From positions 434,001-498,000 of the forward strand of contig JAQJVL010000278.1 of the NCBI GenBank assembly GCA_035578905.1: 64,000 nucleotides of DNA. Reading direction: 5' to 3'. Position numbers and translations under genes: made by a program. This DNA is from Stictocephala bisonia (lineage: Eukaryota; Arthropoda; Insecta; Hemiptera; Membracidae). Each line of letters starts with the position of its first letter. Position 1 is the first letter of the stretch. A model generated the notes under the pieces. It searched no databases and had not been told where the DNA came from. It saw nothing but the letters and a program-made list of their open reading frames with translations. Positions 1-13,700 of the stretch are shown piece by piece.

Positions 1-6
1 GAAATA

Positions 7-2951
7 GTAAACTGGGGTAACTTGAGACACTGGGGCAACTTGGGACAGTTTGCTTAAAAAAATTGCATTGTGGGTGTGGTAGCCATTTTTGTAGCTAGGC
101 CGCTCTGAGCAGCAGTTTTGTGTAGTGTAATAGTTACAGTTTAATAATTTCAACATAATGAACAGTTTGTATTAAAGGTAAGTTTATTATATTACTTAAA
201 ATGTTAACCTACAAATAATTCAAAACATGCTTAAAACTTATTGTGTTCCTCAGTAGTTATTTCGTATAAACCTAAACAGAATTCATCATGAATAACCTCA
301 ATAGTTCTGTTTGTCAAGTTGTTGTTGTTTAGTCAGTGTTGCCAACCTTTTTTTTCTTATGAAAAAAAATTCCCACATTGACACTATATGGGGTAACTTG
401 AGACGGCTGTCTCAAGTTACCCCGTTCACAAAACTTATATTATATAAAATACCATGGTATTAATTCTTGTCTGTTTCACTTTTTCAGACCCAGAAATGGT
501 GCGAAATCAGACGAGAAGACCTGGTGCACGAAAGTATCACGATTTCAACCAAAAACAACTTGACGATGCAATAGATGCGGTTAAAAAAGGACTTTCATTA
601 CGAAAAGCAGCAGAGAAGTTTGGCGTTTCACGATGTACAATAAATAGAGCTATCAAAGGTAAAAATGGTGGAAAAATTGGAAGACCTTACGTACTTAGGA
701 TCAAAGGGCTTTGGCTAAATGTCTGAGTATGGCAGGAGATTGGGGGTTTCCCTTGACAACATATGATATCAGGCTTATAGTAAAGGGGTTTTTAGATCGA
801 AGTGGCAGAAATGAGAGCAGGTTTAAAGGAAATTTACCTGGTGTTGAATTTGTTACATCATTTTTGCAAAGGTACAAAGCGATTCTATTAAATAAATTTT
901 GTCAAAATGTAAAAAGGAGCCGTGCAAGTGTTGATGGAAATGTAATAAACCAATATTTTGATGAGCTTGAGGTGTCGATCGATGGTGTTGATCCTAGTAT
1001 GATTGTTAATTACGATGAAACAAATATAACAGACGACCCAGGCCGCAAAAAGGTTGTCGTCCGAAGAGGCTGTCGCCATCCTGAAAGGATCATCGACTCA
1101 TCAAAAACAAGCACGTCTGTAATGTTTTCCGGTGCTGCTGACGGGACCCTTCTGCCACAATTATAGTATATAAGGCAGAAAATCTTTATAATACATGGAC
1201 AGAAAATGGTCCTAAAGGGTGTGTTTACAACAGAACAAAAAGTGGGTGGTTCACCCTAGAGATCTTTGAAGATTGGTTTAGAAAGATTGTTTTGCCTTAT
1301 TTCTCAAAGAAAGACCAAAATGCTAAGAAAATTTTGATTGGAGACAATCTTGCGAGCCACATATCCCTCTGGATTATTCAAGAATGCAAGAAGTACAACA
1401 TTACCTTTGTACTTCTTCCCCCAAATAGTACACACTATACCCAACCATTGGATGTAGCTTTTTTCCGTCCACTCAAAATAAAATGGAGACAGACTCTTGA
1501 CAGATGGAGACTACAAATCGAGGGACCATCCCTAAGGACACTTTCCCAAGGTTATTGAACAAATGCATCCAAGACATGTCTACAGACACAATCTCAAAAA
1601 ACCTTATTGAAGGTTTTCAAGGGGCAGGAATTTGGCCCCTTGATAGAAACCAGGTTCTCAAGAGAATTCCAAAACGAAACGAGCAGAACAAAGAAGATGG
1701 GATAGCTTGGGTAGCTTCATTTGAAGAATACCTTGACGAGAGCAGAAGAAGAGAAATGAGTACAGTTACAAAACAAAAAAAGAAAAAAATCAATGTGCCT
1801 CCTGGTAGAGGTGTTACAGAAGAGGATCTTGTTTCTGTGATTAACGAACCAGGAGTGCCTTCCACATCAAGCGGAATTGATCACACAACACAAAATAAAC
1901 CTGTTCATGGAACTGTGGAACCTTCCACTTTATGTAAAACTGTGAAACAATCAACCACTAAGTCCAAAAGGAAGAGGTTAGCTGATGACATCACAGGAGA
2001 CAATGGCGATGGAGTTGGGGAAATTTCCAAATCAAGTCGATGTGTGAAGTCACCAAAAATGGAGAAACCGGCAACCAAAGATATGTCCAAACACACTAAA
2101 TTAGACTATTCCAGTGATGAAGGCAGTGACCAAGACTTTTCTATAAGAGATTCTGACACAGACCTTATTTTGAGCGAAACAAGTGATGAAGAAGACTTTA
2201 TACCCGTAAAAGGAGAAGACAAGGAGTGTGCAGACTTGCCAATTCGCACTGATAAAGTTTCAATTGATGAACTGCAAAAAGGCATGTTTGTTGTTGTTGA
2301 ATTGGAGTTCAACAAACATTCCAAAGAGAAATCTACCAAACAGTTTTATGGACAAATCTTAGACATCGATCCAGAAAACAGCACAGCAGAAGTGAAATTT
2401 TTCCGAAAATGTTCTAAAACTATGGGGAACATTTACGTGTATCCAGTGGTAGAGGACATTATGGACATAGGTTTAGATCAAATAATTTCAACAGTTCAGC
2501 CACTTCATGTTTATAGAGGAAGATATACCTTTCCCTTTAACATTAGCGATTAGGTTAGGTCACAGAACACTAAGTAAGGTTTGTCTTGACCAAATAGTAA
2601 TGATTTGTGACCTTGTAACAGTAAATAAATTGTTTTTTTAGTTGCTGAATGTTTATTTCTTCTTATTTCCATTATTTTATGTGTCTCAAGTTACCCTGAC
2701 GGTACAGAAAAAGGGATATCCATTGGATTAGCACTGCTGTCTCAAGTTACCTCAACAAAGGGGGTAACTTGAGACAGGGAGTTTTTTCATTATTATTATT
2801 GAGTTCTAAATTTTAGAAATGAAACTCATATTTGATCATAAAGTAGACATAAGGACTCAAGTTTTGAGCATATAGCTTTTAAAAATATATCCACAGCATT
2901 TGACTTAAAGTGATTTGAAACTGTAAACTGTCTCAAGTTACCTCGGTTTAC
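7..2951 (+). mobile_element. Decayed pogo-superfamily DNA transposon, nearly full length
   Basis: Imperfect 23-bp terminal inverted repeats lie at 7-29 and 2929-2951 (21 of 23 positions match); they start GTAAAC and contain GGTAACTTGAGAC. The left end is preceded by TA, the pogo/Tc1 target. The right flank reads AA, so the target-site duplication is not intact. The core motif GGTAACTTGAGAC or its complement recurs inside both ends, at about 391-404, 409-423, 2683-2696, 2739-2751 and 2761-2775, with a variant at 32-46. Between the ends is one broken transposase gene. A donor (GTAAGT at 178) and an acceptor (TTTTTCAG ending at 487) suggest a spliced 5' untranslated leader. A poly(A) signal AATAAA lies near 2623. 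It sits 3' of NOP58, in opposite orientation. Confidence 0.85.
496..2553 (+). pseudogene. pogo-type transposase, broken by three frameshifts
   Basis: The reading frame starts at the ATG at 496 (MVRNQTRR). It opens with a pipsqueak-type helix-turn-helix (SLRKAAEKFGVSRCTINRAI). The DDE endonuclease core follows, with acidic residues in NYDETN (near 1014), GDNLASH (near 1343) and PLDVAFF (near 1451). A long charged tail then runs to the TAG at 2551. Frame changes near 705, near 1157 and near 1508 split the protein into pieces that are collinear with one transposase. Each looks like a single-base loss or gain. The family binds its terminal repeats through the N-terminal helix-turn-helix and cuts at TA. 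As it stands, this copy cannot make an intact enzyme. Confidence 0.85.
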
Positions 2952-4724
2952 AATGTTATTGTGTAAGTCAAATTCAATTTTTTAAGTTTATATTTACAGC
3001 ACCAACTTTTCACAAGGTCCAATATTTTTCACTTCAAATTCAATAAGAATGAATATTATTAGATAAATGTGTGTGTATTTTGATTGATAACAAGAATATA
3101 CATCTTCCTGTTGTTTGGACTCCCCATGTCCCGATTTTTCCCCAGATTGAAGGCTACTCTAAACTAGTTTTATATCATTACTTTTTCAAGAGTAAATCAT
3201 TTAGTTAAACAACTAATCCGGATTTCCAACAATATAAATCGTACAAACTACTATTATTATAAATAAGTTAATCAATTCATGTGTTAATTTTACACAATTC
3301 CAGAAAACAATAACGAAAATCAGTGGCTGATTTGAAAAAATATAATTTAATTCCATTTTAACTTCTGAATTCAATTTAAACAAAGATAGTCTGCCTGCCG
3401 CCGTCTTTGAGGAGGAGTCCTGCAGAGAAATATATCTAACAAATAATTGCTGAGCCAAAACTCAACCCACAAACAATGGTACACATCAGATAGGTTAATA
3501 CAAAAATAATTATTTCACTACACTACTATGAGTTCAGCTGTTTTCGTTATGTGTTTACAACCTGCAAAACATATTTCCAACAGCTGTCTATTGTTTACTA
3601 CCGAAAGTAACATTGTTTACAAACGAAAATTTTCCACAATCAACAACACCTATTTTTATTCCGTAGTGTAGTGAAAAGTATCGTTCAAAACTTGAGTGAA
3701 AGTGTTTTGTATGTTCTTGACCATTTGAAGTGCTCGACAAGTCTCGCACTTCAAACATATGGTCTCAAACATGCAAAACCCCACTTTCCACTCTTGTTAT
3801 GAAATATACTATTGTTTAGGAAAACAAACAAACATGTTCAACATCAATAGCAATACTAAATTGTAACTTAAGTGTATTTTGTGGTGAGTTTGTTATAGAT
3901 TCAACAAAATCACGTTTAATTTGGCAAGCACTTTGATATGTTACCTAGAATATAGGCCTGATGGAAATTTCTAATACTTGGTTTTCACAAAATACATAGC
4001 TATTGTTTTAAATATATAATGTATCCTGTTCAAAACTATTCATTTAAATAAAAAGAACTCCCTTCCTAAAGCCGAAAGAGAATACAATTTTCCTATTTTA
4101 GTTATTTCTGAAATACAATGAGAACAGTATCACAATATTAATATTATTAACACATTCCTTTTCATTATAAGTTTATTAACTATTTTGTTACATACCATAA
4201 TGTTCCTTAATGTTTTTGAACATACAAATATATACAGTTTATAAAATCTTTTGTTAATGTATTTTTAATGTTAAAAAAACACTTGTACAACATCCAATGA
4301 CAGCTTGCCAATATGGAATAATGAAATGGCAATTTTTAGAGTTAGTAATTAGTAATAAGTAGAGTTAGTTAGTAAGTGGTTTTGTAACTTTTTTGTTGTA
4401 GATAGTTCAAATAAAATAATTTTAGAACTTAGGCTTAAGCATTCATAATTTTGTTCACTTTTAATTCTGAATCAAGATTATAAAATATGAATTTATAATT
4501 AGTGCTGCAATCCAAGTTAAATAATTTTCATCTTGGTACAGAAAATCTTCAGGCAGAAATTGGGTTTAACTTTTCCAAAGTGTACATGAACTGGTATTAA
4601 AACATACCAATACTTCAATAACAAAACAAAAATGACATGAATTGATGATAGTCACCAACTGTACTTGAAGGTAAAATCCATGTGGGTAAAAAAGTGTTTT
4701 GTCTCTTTTAACAACAGTTTCAAT
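2952..4724. other. Intergenic/3' flank of NOP58, no gene seen
   Basis: AT-rich sequence between the pogo element and the NOP58 stop codon. No open frame here resembles a protein family. On the minus strand it should hold the NOP58 3' untranslated region. AATAAA overlaps the stop codon (4724-4729 read in reverse) and another lies near 4172-4177. Either could serve as poly(A) signal; the sequence does not show which is used. Confidence 0.6.
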
Positions 4725-4777
4725 TTATTCATCTACTCCAGTTTTTGACTTTTTCTTTTTCTTCTTTTTAACAGGAT
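4725..4777 (-). CDS. NOP58: NOP58 exon 15 (last coding exon)
   Basis: Encodes [17 protein letters not shown] and the stop codon TAA (4725-4727). The acceptor TTTCAG precedes it and it enters in phase 1. A polylysine end is typical of NOP58 nucleolar tails. Confidence 0.9.
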
Positions 4778-7700
4778 CTGAAAGAATTAAATTCTATTAT
4801 TAAAAGTCATTAAATTAGAAAAACGTGCTAAGCTATAAGAGACTTCATAAATAAATACTAGACCATTTATATGGAGAAAGACAGCAACAGACCTTGTAGT
4901 TGTTTCCAGACAAAACTGATACGCTTCCTTCCAACCGATACATCAGACGTTGTGCTTAGTGCCAATACATCACACTAAATGTTATCTCTTACATTACGCA
5001 GGAACCCTCATAACATAGCATGTTTTGTAGGATAATCTACTAAACAACAGTAAGCAGTGATAACAATTGTTGTAGGACATTTTTTTAAAATCATGATGAG
5101 TTTATTTCATTCTTTTTTATGGCCAATAGGCTGATATAAATGACTTTACTTTCTAATCTAAAAACAAAACTATCCTTACTCCTTTTGGATTTGTATGACC
5201 AAAACAGTTACTCCTTCCAGTTGTTCAGGACACATGTTAGCGAAAGACATCCTGGTAGTTCTTAAAGGTTTAAACCAATTAGGAGCTGTGCCTATTTAGA
5301 GGAAATTTTCAGCTCAACCATTTTGTTAATTTTATTGTTTCGAGAAATTCATTTTCCACAGTAGTAAATGATTTTAAGCAGTATTTATCTGTAATTTAAG
5401 ATGAAATGTCAATAGACTTTGACGGAAATATTTTAAAATTTTTCAAGTATATTGAGTTCTCTATCATAATTCCTTAATATGTAGGTAATGTATAATAGGT
5501 AAAAAAGAAAGTTGCATCAGCAATACACATGCATGATGAGTGCTTTGGACTGCTGAGTCTGAGGTTCAAATCCCAACTGAGCTAGTTTCCGGTACTTTAC
5601 TTGTTGAATTAAGTTCACAAACAGCCTTGCTGGCTTTATGTAAACTGGTGAGATTAAGTTCACAAACAGCCCTGCAGGCTTCATGTAAACTGGTGAGATT
5701 AAGTTTTAAGACTTAGAAAAGGAAAAAAACAACTTTATTTGAAAGGTAAAAAAACAAAAGAATATTGTAAAACACATTTACTGATATTTTGTAACTAAAA
5801 CTTAATTTAAGCATAAGAACGTGGCATTATGTCTTCTTGTTGAACATAAACCCTACTTTATGAAGCAAGTATCTTATTTTCATTTTTAAACTCAGATTTA
5901 ATAAGGACGTATTATTCTTCATGTTAAAAAGTGCAATCAGATCCTTGCATTGCAATACAAATTTTTGGATAGTAGACATACGTTAGTTCAACAATAAGTA
6001 TAAATAATTGAAAGAAGATGACTCAAGAAGACGAATGAAGATTGTTTTCTAGTTTATAAGAGTTAACAAGGAATATTACTTAATTCACTTCATATAAGTT
6101 CTCATATAGATCTTGCGTTCTATATCTCACTAAATATAGATGGCTGGATTTTTTAAGAAAAAAAGACTTTTTCCCTTTCAAAACCATCTCGAAAACTCTA
6201 ACTATAGTTTCCCTATCAAATGAGGAATTTTGAAGATTTCCTCAAAAATTTGAACGGTTAGGTCAAATTAGACTAAACTGGTTCAATAATAACATTTCCA
6301 AAAAAAGAATTCATTCTTCAAAATTGATTTCTAATAAATCACTTCTATTAGAATGATATTAAATATTCTGATATTGAAAGGAATTAGATTAAAAAAAGTG
6401 ATATTCACTTTAACTTTGATATTACACATTGGACGTTAATTATGAACAAAATTGTCCATTGAAATTTTGTCTTATCAATATGAACATAGACTGAATCTAC
6501 TCACTACAATATTGAAGAGTTAAGATTGTTTGAATAAATTTCTGAACTAATAACTCTATAATGAAACTTCAGATCTAATTTTGGTAGGACAAAATATATC
6601 TTAGTTGCTACATGATACACTGTGTATTCAGTGTTTGTTCATCTCAGACATATTTAAACAGAACAACATGCACTTCTAGGTGGGGAAATGTCTGCACTTT
6701 CTAGGTTGTGCTTATGGTAAGAGTTTCGTTAATTTTACTGAAAATTGAATCCATCAAAAATAGAGATGGCCTAAAATTACAGGAAATATACATTCCAATT
6801 TTTAAGCAGTAATTAAAAAATGAAATATAGATTTTATTGTATAATGCAGTATAATCACCATAATATATCAGTTATTACAGTAAAAATAAACTTATTCCGA
6901 TAACAACACAAAGCAACTATTTGATTAGTGAGTTATTATTAATGTTAAAAATGCTTGTTCTTACTAATCAACAATTTCACACTATATGTTTTGAATACAG
7001 CAGAGATAGTTAGCACTGAATTAAGTAATATGATTGCATTAAAAAGTCCAAAAGCATTTTACAAGCATACAAAATGGTAATATCTCTCTGACATTTCTTC
7101 ACATAATTAAGTAACAGCTGCTTCAACTAGGAAGGTTTTGCTATTTTTACCTTGTTGAGGTGTTTCCTCAGGTTGAGGTTCATCTTCTTCCATCGGTTCC
7201 TGCTTGATTTTCTTTTTCTTCTTCTTGAGTTTTTCTAAAAAATACATTAACTTTCACAATACATATATTTTCAATAATTTGTATGTAAGTTAGTTTGACT
7301 AAAAACAGCAAAAACTGATAGGTTATAAAAATTTAGGATTTTAAAAAATTTGTTGACTTATCGTCATAATGTATGGCCAAAAACAGCAAGATTTTTTACT
7401 ATTACTAATAAATGGCGAACATCCAGATACATATTTTTTGTACTGTATAAGTTAATTCGAGAAAAAAAAGAGTAATAAAATAGATTTGACTTTTGCAAAT
7501 ATTTTGTCTTAATTATATATAAGAAATCAAGTTTTTTTCAAATGGTCAGTTATAGCACTTGGGTGTTCTGATGCCATCTTTTGACGGTGGTGAAACTTCC
7601 CAAAAAGGCTGATCCCGTAGTTTGACAGTAAATAAATTATTAGTTGAGAGATTATAATGAGTTTCTACCAGCTGTGTAGCTGTTATTTATTCCCACTTTA

Positions 7701-10700
7701 TCCTTATAGCTTACTCTCTGGTACACCAACAAGTTGACTGTTCCTTGAGAAACAAACTTCCAAACCAATACCTAAATAAGCTTAGTAAGTATGAATCTCT
7801 CTATTCAAGCATTCAACAAAATATTTTTAAAAGATTATATTTTCTAGAATTATCAGAGCAGTCAGTAGAGAAATAATTTGATGATTTTATTTAATCCTAT
7901 ATACAAATTTGAACAAAGATATACAATTTGTATAAGATTATATACAATTTTGTAAATTCATTTACTTTTTATAAAAAACTTGCAAAAAATTGAGTGATTA
8001 GCCTGTCACTCCAGGAAAATTTATGGGCGATGAGGAACACAAATATTGAAATTTCTTAAATATATAATAATACAGTAACGCTAACTGAAATATCAAATGA
8101 GTATAACCAAGCCAAGTTGGTTATTGATGATAGCTATGAAACAGAAAACAGATGATAATGTATTTTTTATTTATTTTTTTTAATTTTGACAACTTCTTAC
8201 AAGACTGATGAAACTGGTGAAATCAATGATACAAATATATATTGAAAAATGACCACATATTACCTCCTCCGGCATCTTCTCCCCATCCTTCTACTTCTTC
8301 TTTTGGTTCACCTTTAATTGATGCAGCACCTAAAAATAATTAGTAATCAATATAAATTATAACTTTTGATTAAAGAAGTTGAACTAAATCAATCAGATGG
8401 TGTCAATTTTTTAAATCTGTTTTTGTTCTAAAGGTGAGATATTTTAACAATACCATCAGTCCGACAATTTTCATTAACATACATCCTATATAACATGTAG
8501 CTTTATTATTTTTGCAAAATGTTTTTGAATTATACAATTTTATTAGGAAGAGACCAATTGCAATGTCTTCAGATGTGATTCATAATTAAGATAAAGATTT
8601 ACATGTGATCGCAATAAATTCAAACCAACACTTAATGATCAAAAAACAGTTGTCAAATAACCGTGATAGTAAAAATGAGTAAAATTTTGTAATTATATTG
8701 CATAATGTGATATATTTATAACTAATAAGTTATAGGAAAAGAGTAACGGAAAATTTATATTTACTGGTAATTTTTATCTTAGTAAAATTACAATAACAAA
8801 TGTCGGCACTGGTGGCGCAGTGCTGTAACCCAGCTACATGGGGACAAAGTGTTTGGGAGATTGTAGGCGATAGGTTGGATGCTCGGTCCTCTTAATACCG
8901 ACATGGCGTCCGCTTGGTGGCAGCTATCGGCGTGGACACTACTAGAGAAGTCTGGGGTGTCCAGGTTGGGTGGTAATCATTGTGCGGATGTTGTGTGGGG
9001 GAGATAACTGAGCATCAGGCTTGTCAATTAGCTGAAAATCAGACCAGCACTACGTGGTTCGGATTCCACGTAAAGCTGTAGGTCCCTTAGTTGCCCTGGC
9101 TGTTGGGCTATTAATAAATTGCCCTTTCTGAGGAACAGTTGAACTCAGTTAGTAACCAGACTACACTCATCCTACACTCATAAAACCATTCATATTCGCC
9201 TTAAAATACGCACAACGTTGTGTCGGCGTCTCATATGTAAGAATGTTAATACTTACTTATTACTTAATCACAATACACAGAATATACACATATATATAAC
9301 TTGAGGACAAGCCTGCATAATTCATTAAATTATATTTCTTTTAAATTTAATATTTTAGAACGTATAATTAATAAATTTTGACAAATTATAGAATGGATAC
9401 TATGATGGTTAATGTAAATGTTTCTGAAAAATAAATGTTTCTTTCAAGCTATTATCCTATTCTTAGTTGTTGCCCATTAATTTTTTATTTGTATTAAATT
9501 AATATATTGGAGAGATAGGACATCATCAAACTTACCTTAGAAGACAAGTATACTAACACCAGAGTAGTAGTAACATATACAAAATAAACACAAAATTACA
9601 TAAATTTTCTGTGCCACTGGCACTTTCTATTTGTACTAGTGACACAGAAAAATTGTGTGATTTTATGTTTCTTTTGTGTATGTTACTACTACTCTGGTGT
9701 TAGTGAACTTGTCTTCTAAGGTAAGTTTGCTGATGTATTATCTCTCCAATATACTAATTCCTCGCCTAGTGCCCTTAAACCTAACCTTATTTGTATTAAA
9801 AACATTTACACTAGGTTTGCAGAAGTCCAGTTTTATATACATTTTTTAAAAAGTATTAAAGAAGAATATGTTACAAAATTACACTTACTAGATTGAGAGG
9901 CTGGCGTTAACATACATTTTCATTACGTTTTATTAAGTTTAGAGGGTATTAAAAATAAATATAATTAAATATAAATATTCATTAGTTGTTAAATAACCCT
10001 TTTTCTAATATTCATCAATTATTTTGTTCAAAACATTTTGGAGCCATAAATAAAATGTTGGTATGGCCCGAAATTGGGCTCATATGAGGTCACAGCTTGA
10101 GATTGAACCAAAAAATACCCAGATTTGCAGACTTCTACTAAAAATCCCATGATAAATCTAGGCATCTAAAAATTATTTTTTTCAGCACAAGCACAAAAGC
10201 TAATAAATAATTGATTTTTTCTGAATGCTATATTTACTATTATAAACTCTTGAATAGTATAACATTTTTATAAGCAAAAGTGTTTTTACTTTTTTCTAAT
10301 GAAGGGTTAAAATTTAAATTTCTTGCATTTAAGTTAATTTATAGATATGGTTGAGTTTGTAGTTTTGATAACTATGAAATCAATTGTGCATATTTTTTTA
10401 TCTTTGGTTGAAATGCGTTTAAAGGTCCTTTTTTTAGAGTATAAATGTAAGACATAAGACATATTTTGCACTTTGCCTTAGGCCTATTTAAAAGATTATG
10501 AGGAAGGCATATCCAACACTAAAATGTCTGGATTTACATTGCTTGATAAAAATTTACCTTCAATTCCTTCTTCAACAGGCTCTTGTTTGATCTTTTTCTT
10601 CTTCTTTTTAGATCCGCTGACATCTAGGCCTATAAATAATTAATGATGTTGACACTTGTTATATGATAGCAATAATAATGATTAAATTGAAACTAAAACC

Positions 10701-13700
10701 AAAAATAACTATTACAGTCAACATTTGATCCAAGTTGTAACAAGAGAATCTCTACTGAGTATGACCGTCGGCGACATGACACATGCACAATGACAGAGCT
10801 CCACTTATCACTTGTCTTGCATATCCTTCATATTCTAACATTTTACAGTCAGTCCTTCGTGATAAAATTGTACAGTCAGTTAGAAAGCTTATCACGCTGA
10901 AGTAATGTTAATTCATAACCAGTTTTAGATGTTTAACTTTTTGTTTTAAAATGAATCCAAAGAATTAACAATTGGTTAAAAACACTCTTATAATACACTT
11001 TGGACAGCCCGGAATTTTTGTTAACCTTTTTAGTGCTATAAGCCGATGACATCGGCCCACCATATTGTGTTGAAAAGTGCCACAGGCCTACTTTACACGA
11101 AAAGTGCCACGGGCCGATGTCATCGGCTTTTGGTAAAAATTATTCTGCACAGCCGGTGTATATTTTTTCAAGTCTAATCAATGTTCATAGTTAGCGGATG
11201 AGTTGTACTACACTAATAAATCAATAAACAACACAAACTGAGTTTTATATAGTGCTTGCAAATAAGATGACTTTATTCGCGATCCACCAGACTGTGGCAA
11301 GCCGAAAAAACTGCATACAACTTCCGCCAACCAACTCATTTGGGTTATGTACGTGTTTGTTCATGTAATGTGTCAACGTCAATTCCTACTTGTAAATAAG
11401 TATATAAACTGTTCTATGGTATTTTTCTAACAAGACATTATTTTACTATCATTAGTTTCATGAATTACATAATATGAACAAATAGTTTGCCAACTTCTTC
11501 ATTCAAGTATCTTAGCAACAGCTCGTAAGTAACAATTTATATAAATATAAATATTTTATAGTTTAAAACAGTAATGAAAAAACTCGGCCCTGCGGGCCTC
11601 GCCAGGGGGCAAGCCCCCTGGACCCCCGGATCTTTTTGCTTAGAGCCTACGGCTAAAATTCAAGAAACATGGAACATGCTTTAGCTGCGCTTTTTCTGTT
11701 TGCTGGCTCCTTTTTAATAATTTCTGCAAATGTATTTCTCCGAAAACAACGAATTTTAGATTTCATGTAAGGAATTACAAAAAATATAAACATATCTTTA
11801 AAAAATCGTCATCCAGGTGTCGAGGCAGTTGTGAAACCATATTATTTACATCGACAGGTACATTCACAACTTGACCAATAATGCTTTTACTACCATGTTC
11901 GTATCTGAGACGCCTAATTTGCATAAACGGAAGTCTCGGAGAAATCAAACGTTCGGCAATACAGTCGAGGGTCGGTAAATCGGCAGGAAAGTCTGGGTAA
12001 ACAAAACCGTTACTTCGTGATAACTGAGGGATTTTTCGGGATTGGTAAATCGATTGTTTACAAGTGGCACACAGCTTGAAGGTTGTTACATCTTCGTCGG
12101 GAAATTCAGCTCGTAATATGTCGTAACACTTGGGACCAACATTACTCAAGTCTTTTTTGAACCAAATTCGGTCACATACATCGCAAATATGGCCTAGTGG
12201 ATTTTGTCGGAAACGAAGGTCAAATTCGTGGTCAGCTAAGGCGTAGTTAGTTTTCAATAATTTGTTAGGTACATTGTTATCTTCATCGGATTCGAGAGGT
12301 CTTTTCAGAGCCAGTTTCTTTAGTTTTAGACGTTGGCGGTACTCTTTCATCCGTTCAGCAGCGGTTTTGGCAGCAGTTTTGATCGGTTTACACTCACCAT
12401 TTTCGTTGGGTAGTGATTTTTCGGCAGCTTTACGCGCTTTATATTCCTTTTGACGTTGAGCACCAGTTTTGGGTTTCTTTGGTTCAGTTATTATTTCGGA
12501 GGTTGCGTTTCCGAATCCAGATGTAGATCTATCAGTAGAATGGCGAGTACATACACCTGACGATGTCGAAGGAGGGCAATCTGATCCAGGACACAACATC
12601 ACCGGTGGACGGCTGGAGGTAGACTGATATGTAAATGAGGACTGGATTCTCTAATTAGGACTTAATTTTGTATATTTTTAACAAGAGTTGTCATGGAAAC
12701 TAAAGATGTACTTTGATCAACGCTTGCAAATAAAATCATTATTGAAGTCAACACTGATATGTCATTGTGTTTTCATGGTTACGCGTCACCCTCCCGCGTA
12801 ACGTTTTCAGACAGTTAGGTCAAGACTAAAGCATGTTCCATGCTAAAAGGCAATGAGTTTATTTTATTTGCTCTGATATAAAGTTCAGATAGTTTATTGC
12901 TACTAAACATATTTGTAACTCGCTTGACAAATAGGCCTAGTTAGGTCACAAAACATTTATGAACCAACAGATTTTTTTAAATTTATTTGTGAATATTTTT
13001 ATTGACATTTTTTGTGCTTACTAACAACTTATTACTAAATATATATATATATATATATATATATTCTAGTCAACAAATGTAAAATAGGTTATAGGTTTTT
13101 ATGTCATAAACTAACAAAAATTCAAAATTAAAATTTTTATAAAAGAAAAAGGGTTTATTATTTGATATCATATTAATGCCCATAATGTTTCTACAAAATA
13201 AAAAAATTATTATTAGTCTACGATGTACCATAAGAGGTCTTTGCAGGTTTTCTTTATTGTATGTCAAAAAGCTGGTTTATGGCATAGCACTACTAGGTAG
13301 CACATAGCGAAATGGCTCTTGCACATTACAGATGATGTTCCGAAAAACGGGCTGGCATCAAAAGGGTTAACCACATTCTGGATAAACATATCTCTGGAAT
13401 ACTTAGATTGTTCCTACTTGAAAATGGAGGACAAAGTAGAATGATCAATTTTTCTAGAAACTAAGGTAATCATAGTGGAGTAACCAAGATGCCCAACAAA
13501 AGAAAATGTATAACCTGTGTAACTAAAAAAACCCCAGTACTAGTTTAAAAGCTAGTAGTCTTCTTGTAATAATTGGTCGATGGATGAAATCTTTGTTACA
13601 AACCTCTACTAGACTGGTAACTTCACAGCCAGATACTTTACTATTTAGCAGAAAGTAAGTCATATGTAGTATCTGTATTATTGTTTTGCTATTTAAGTTT

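Larger units (their letters stand above)
11025..13366. mobile_element. TTAA-flanked piggyBac-like non-autonomous element (interrupted)
   Basis: TTAA at 11021-11024 is followed by CCTTTTTAGTGC. The right end reads AAAAGGG, then TTAA at 13367-13370. Just inside the left end is a pair of palindromes, GCCGATGACATCGGC and GCCGATGTCATCGGC, with the word GAAAAGTGCCAC twice. Subterminal palindromes like these are common in piggyBac families. No piggyBac transposase lies within it. A Helitron-like insertion occupies most of the interior. The two ends agree only over about the first 7 bp, so pairing them is an inference. Confidence 0.45.

Noticed and set aside
5520..5600. tRNA gene suggested by GGTTCAAATCC
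   Set aside because: No matching A box at tRNA spacing and no acceptor stem; at most a SINE relic.
11580..11640. Bacterial contamination or rho-independent terminator, from the GC-rich hairpin
   Set aside because: It lies inside a Helitron-like element at the position of the terminal hairpin, with AT-rich insect-like flanks.
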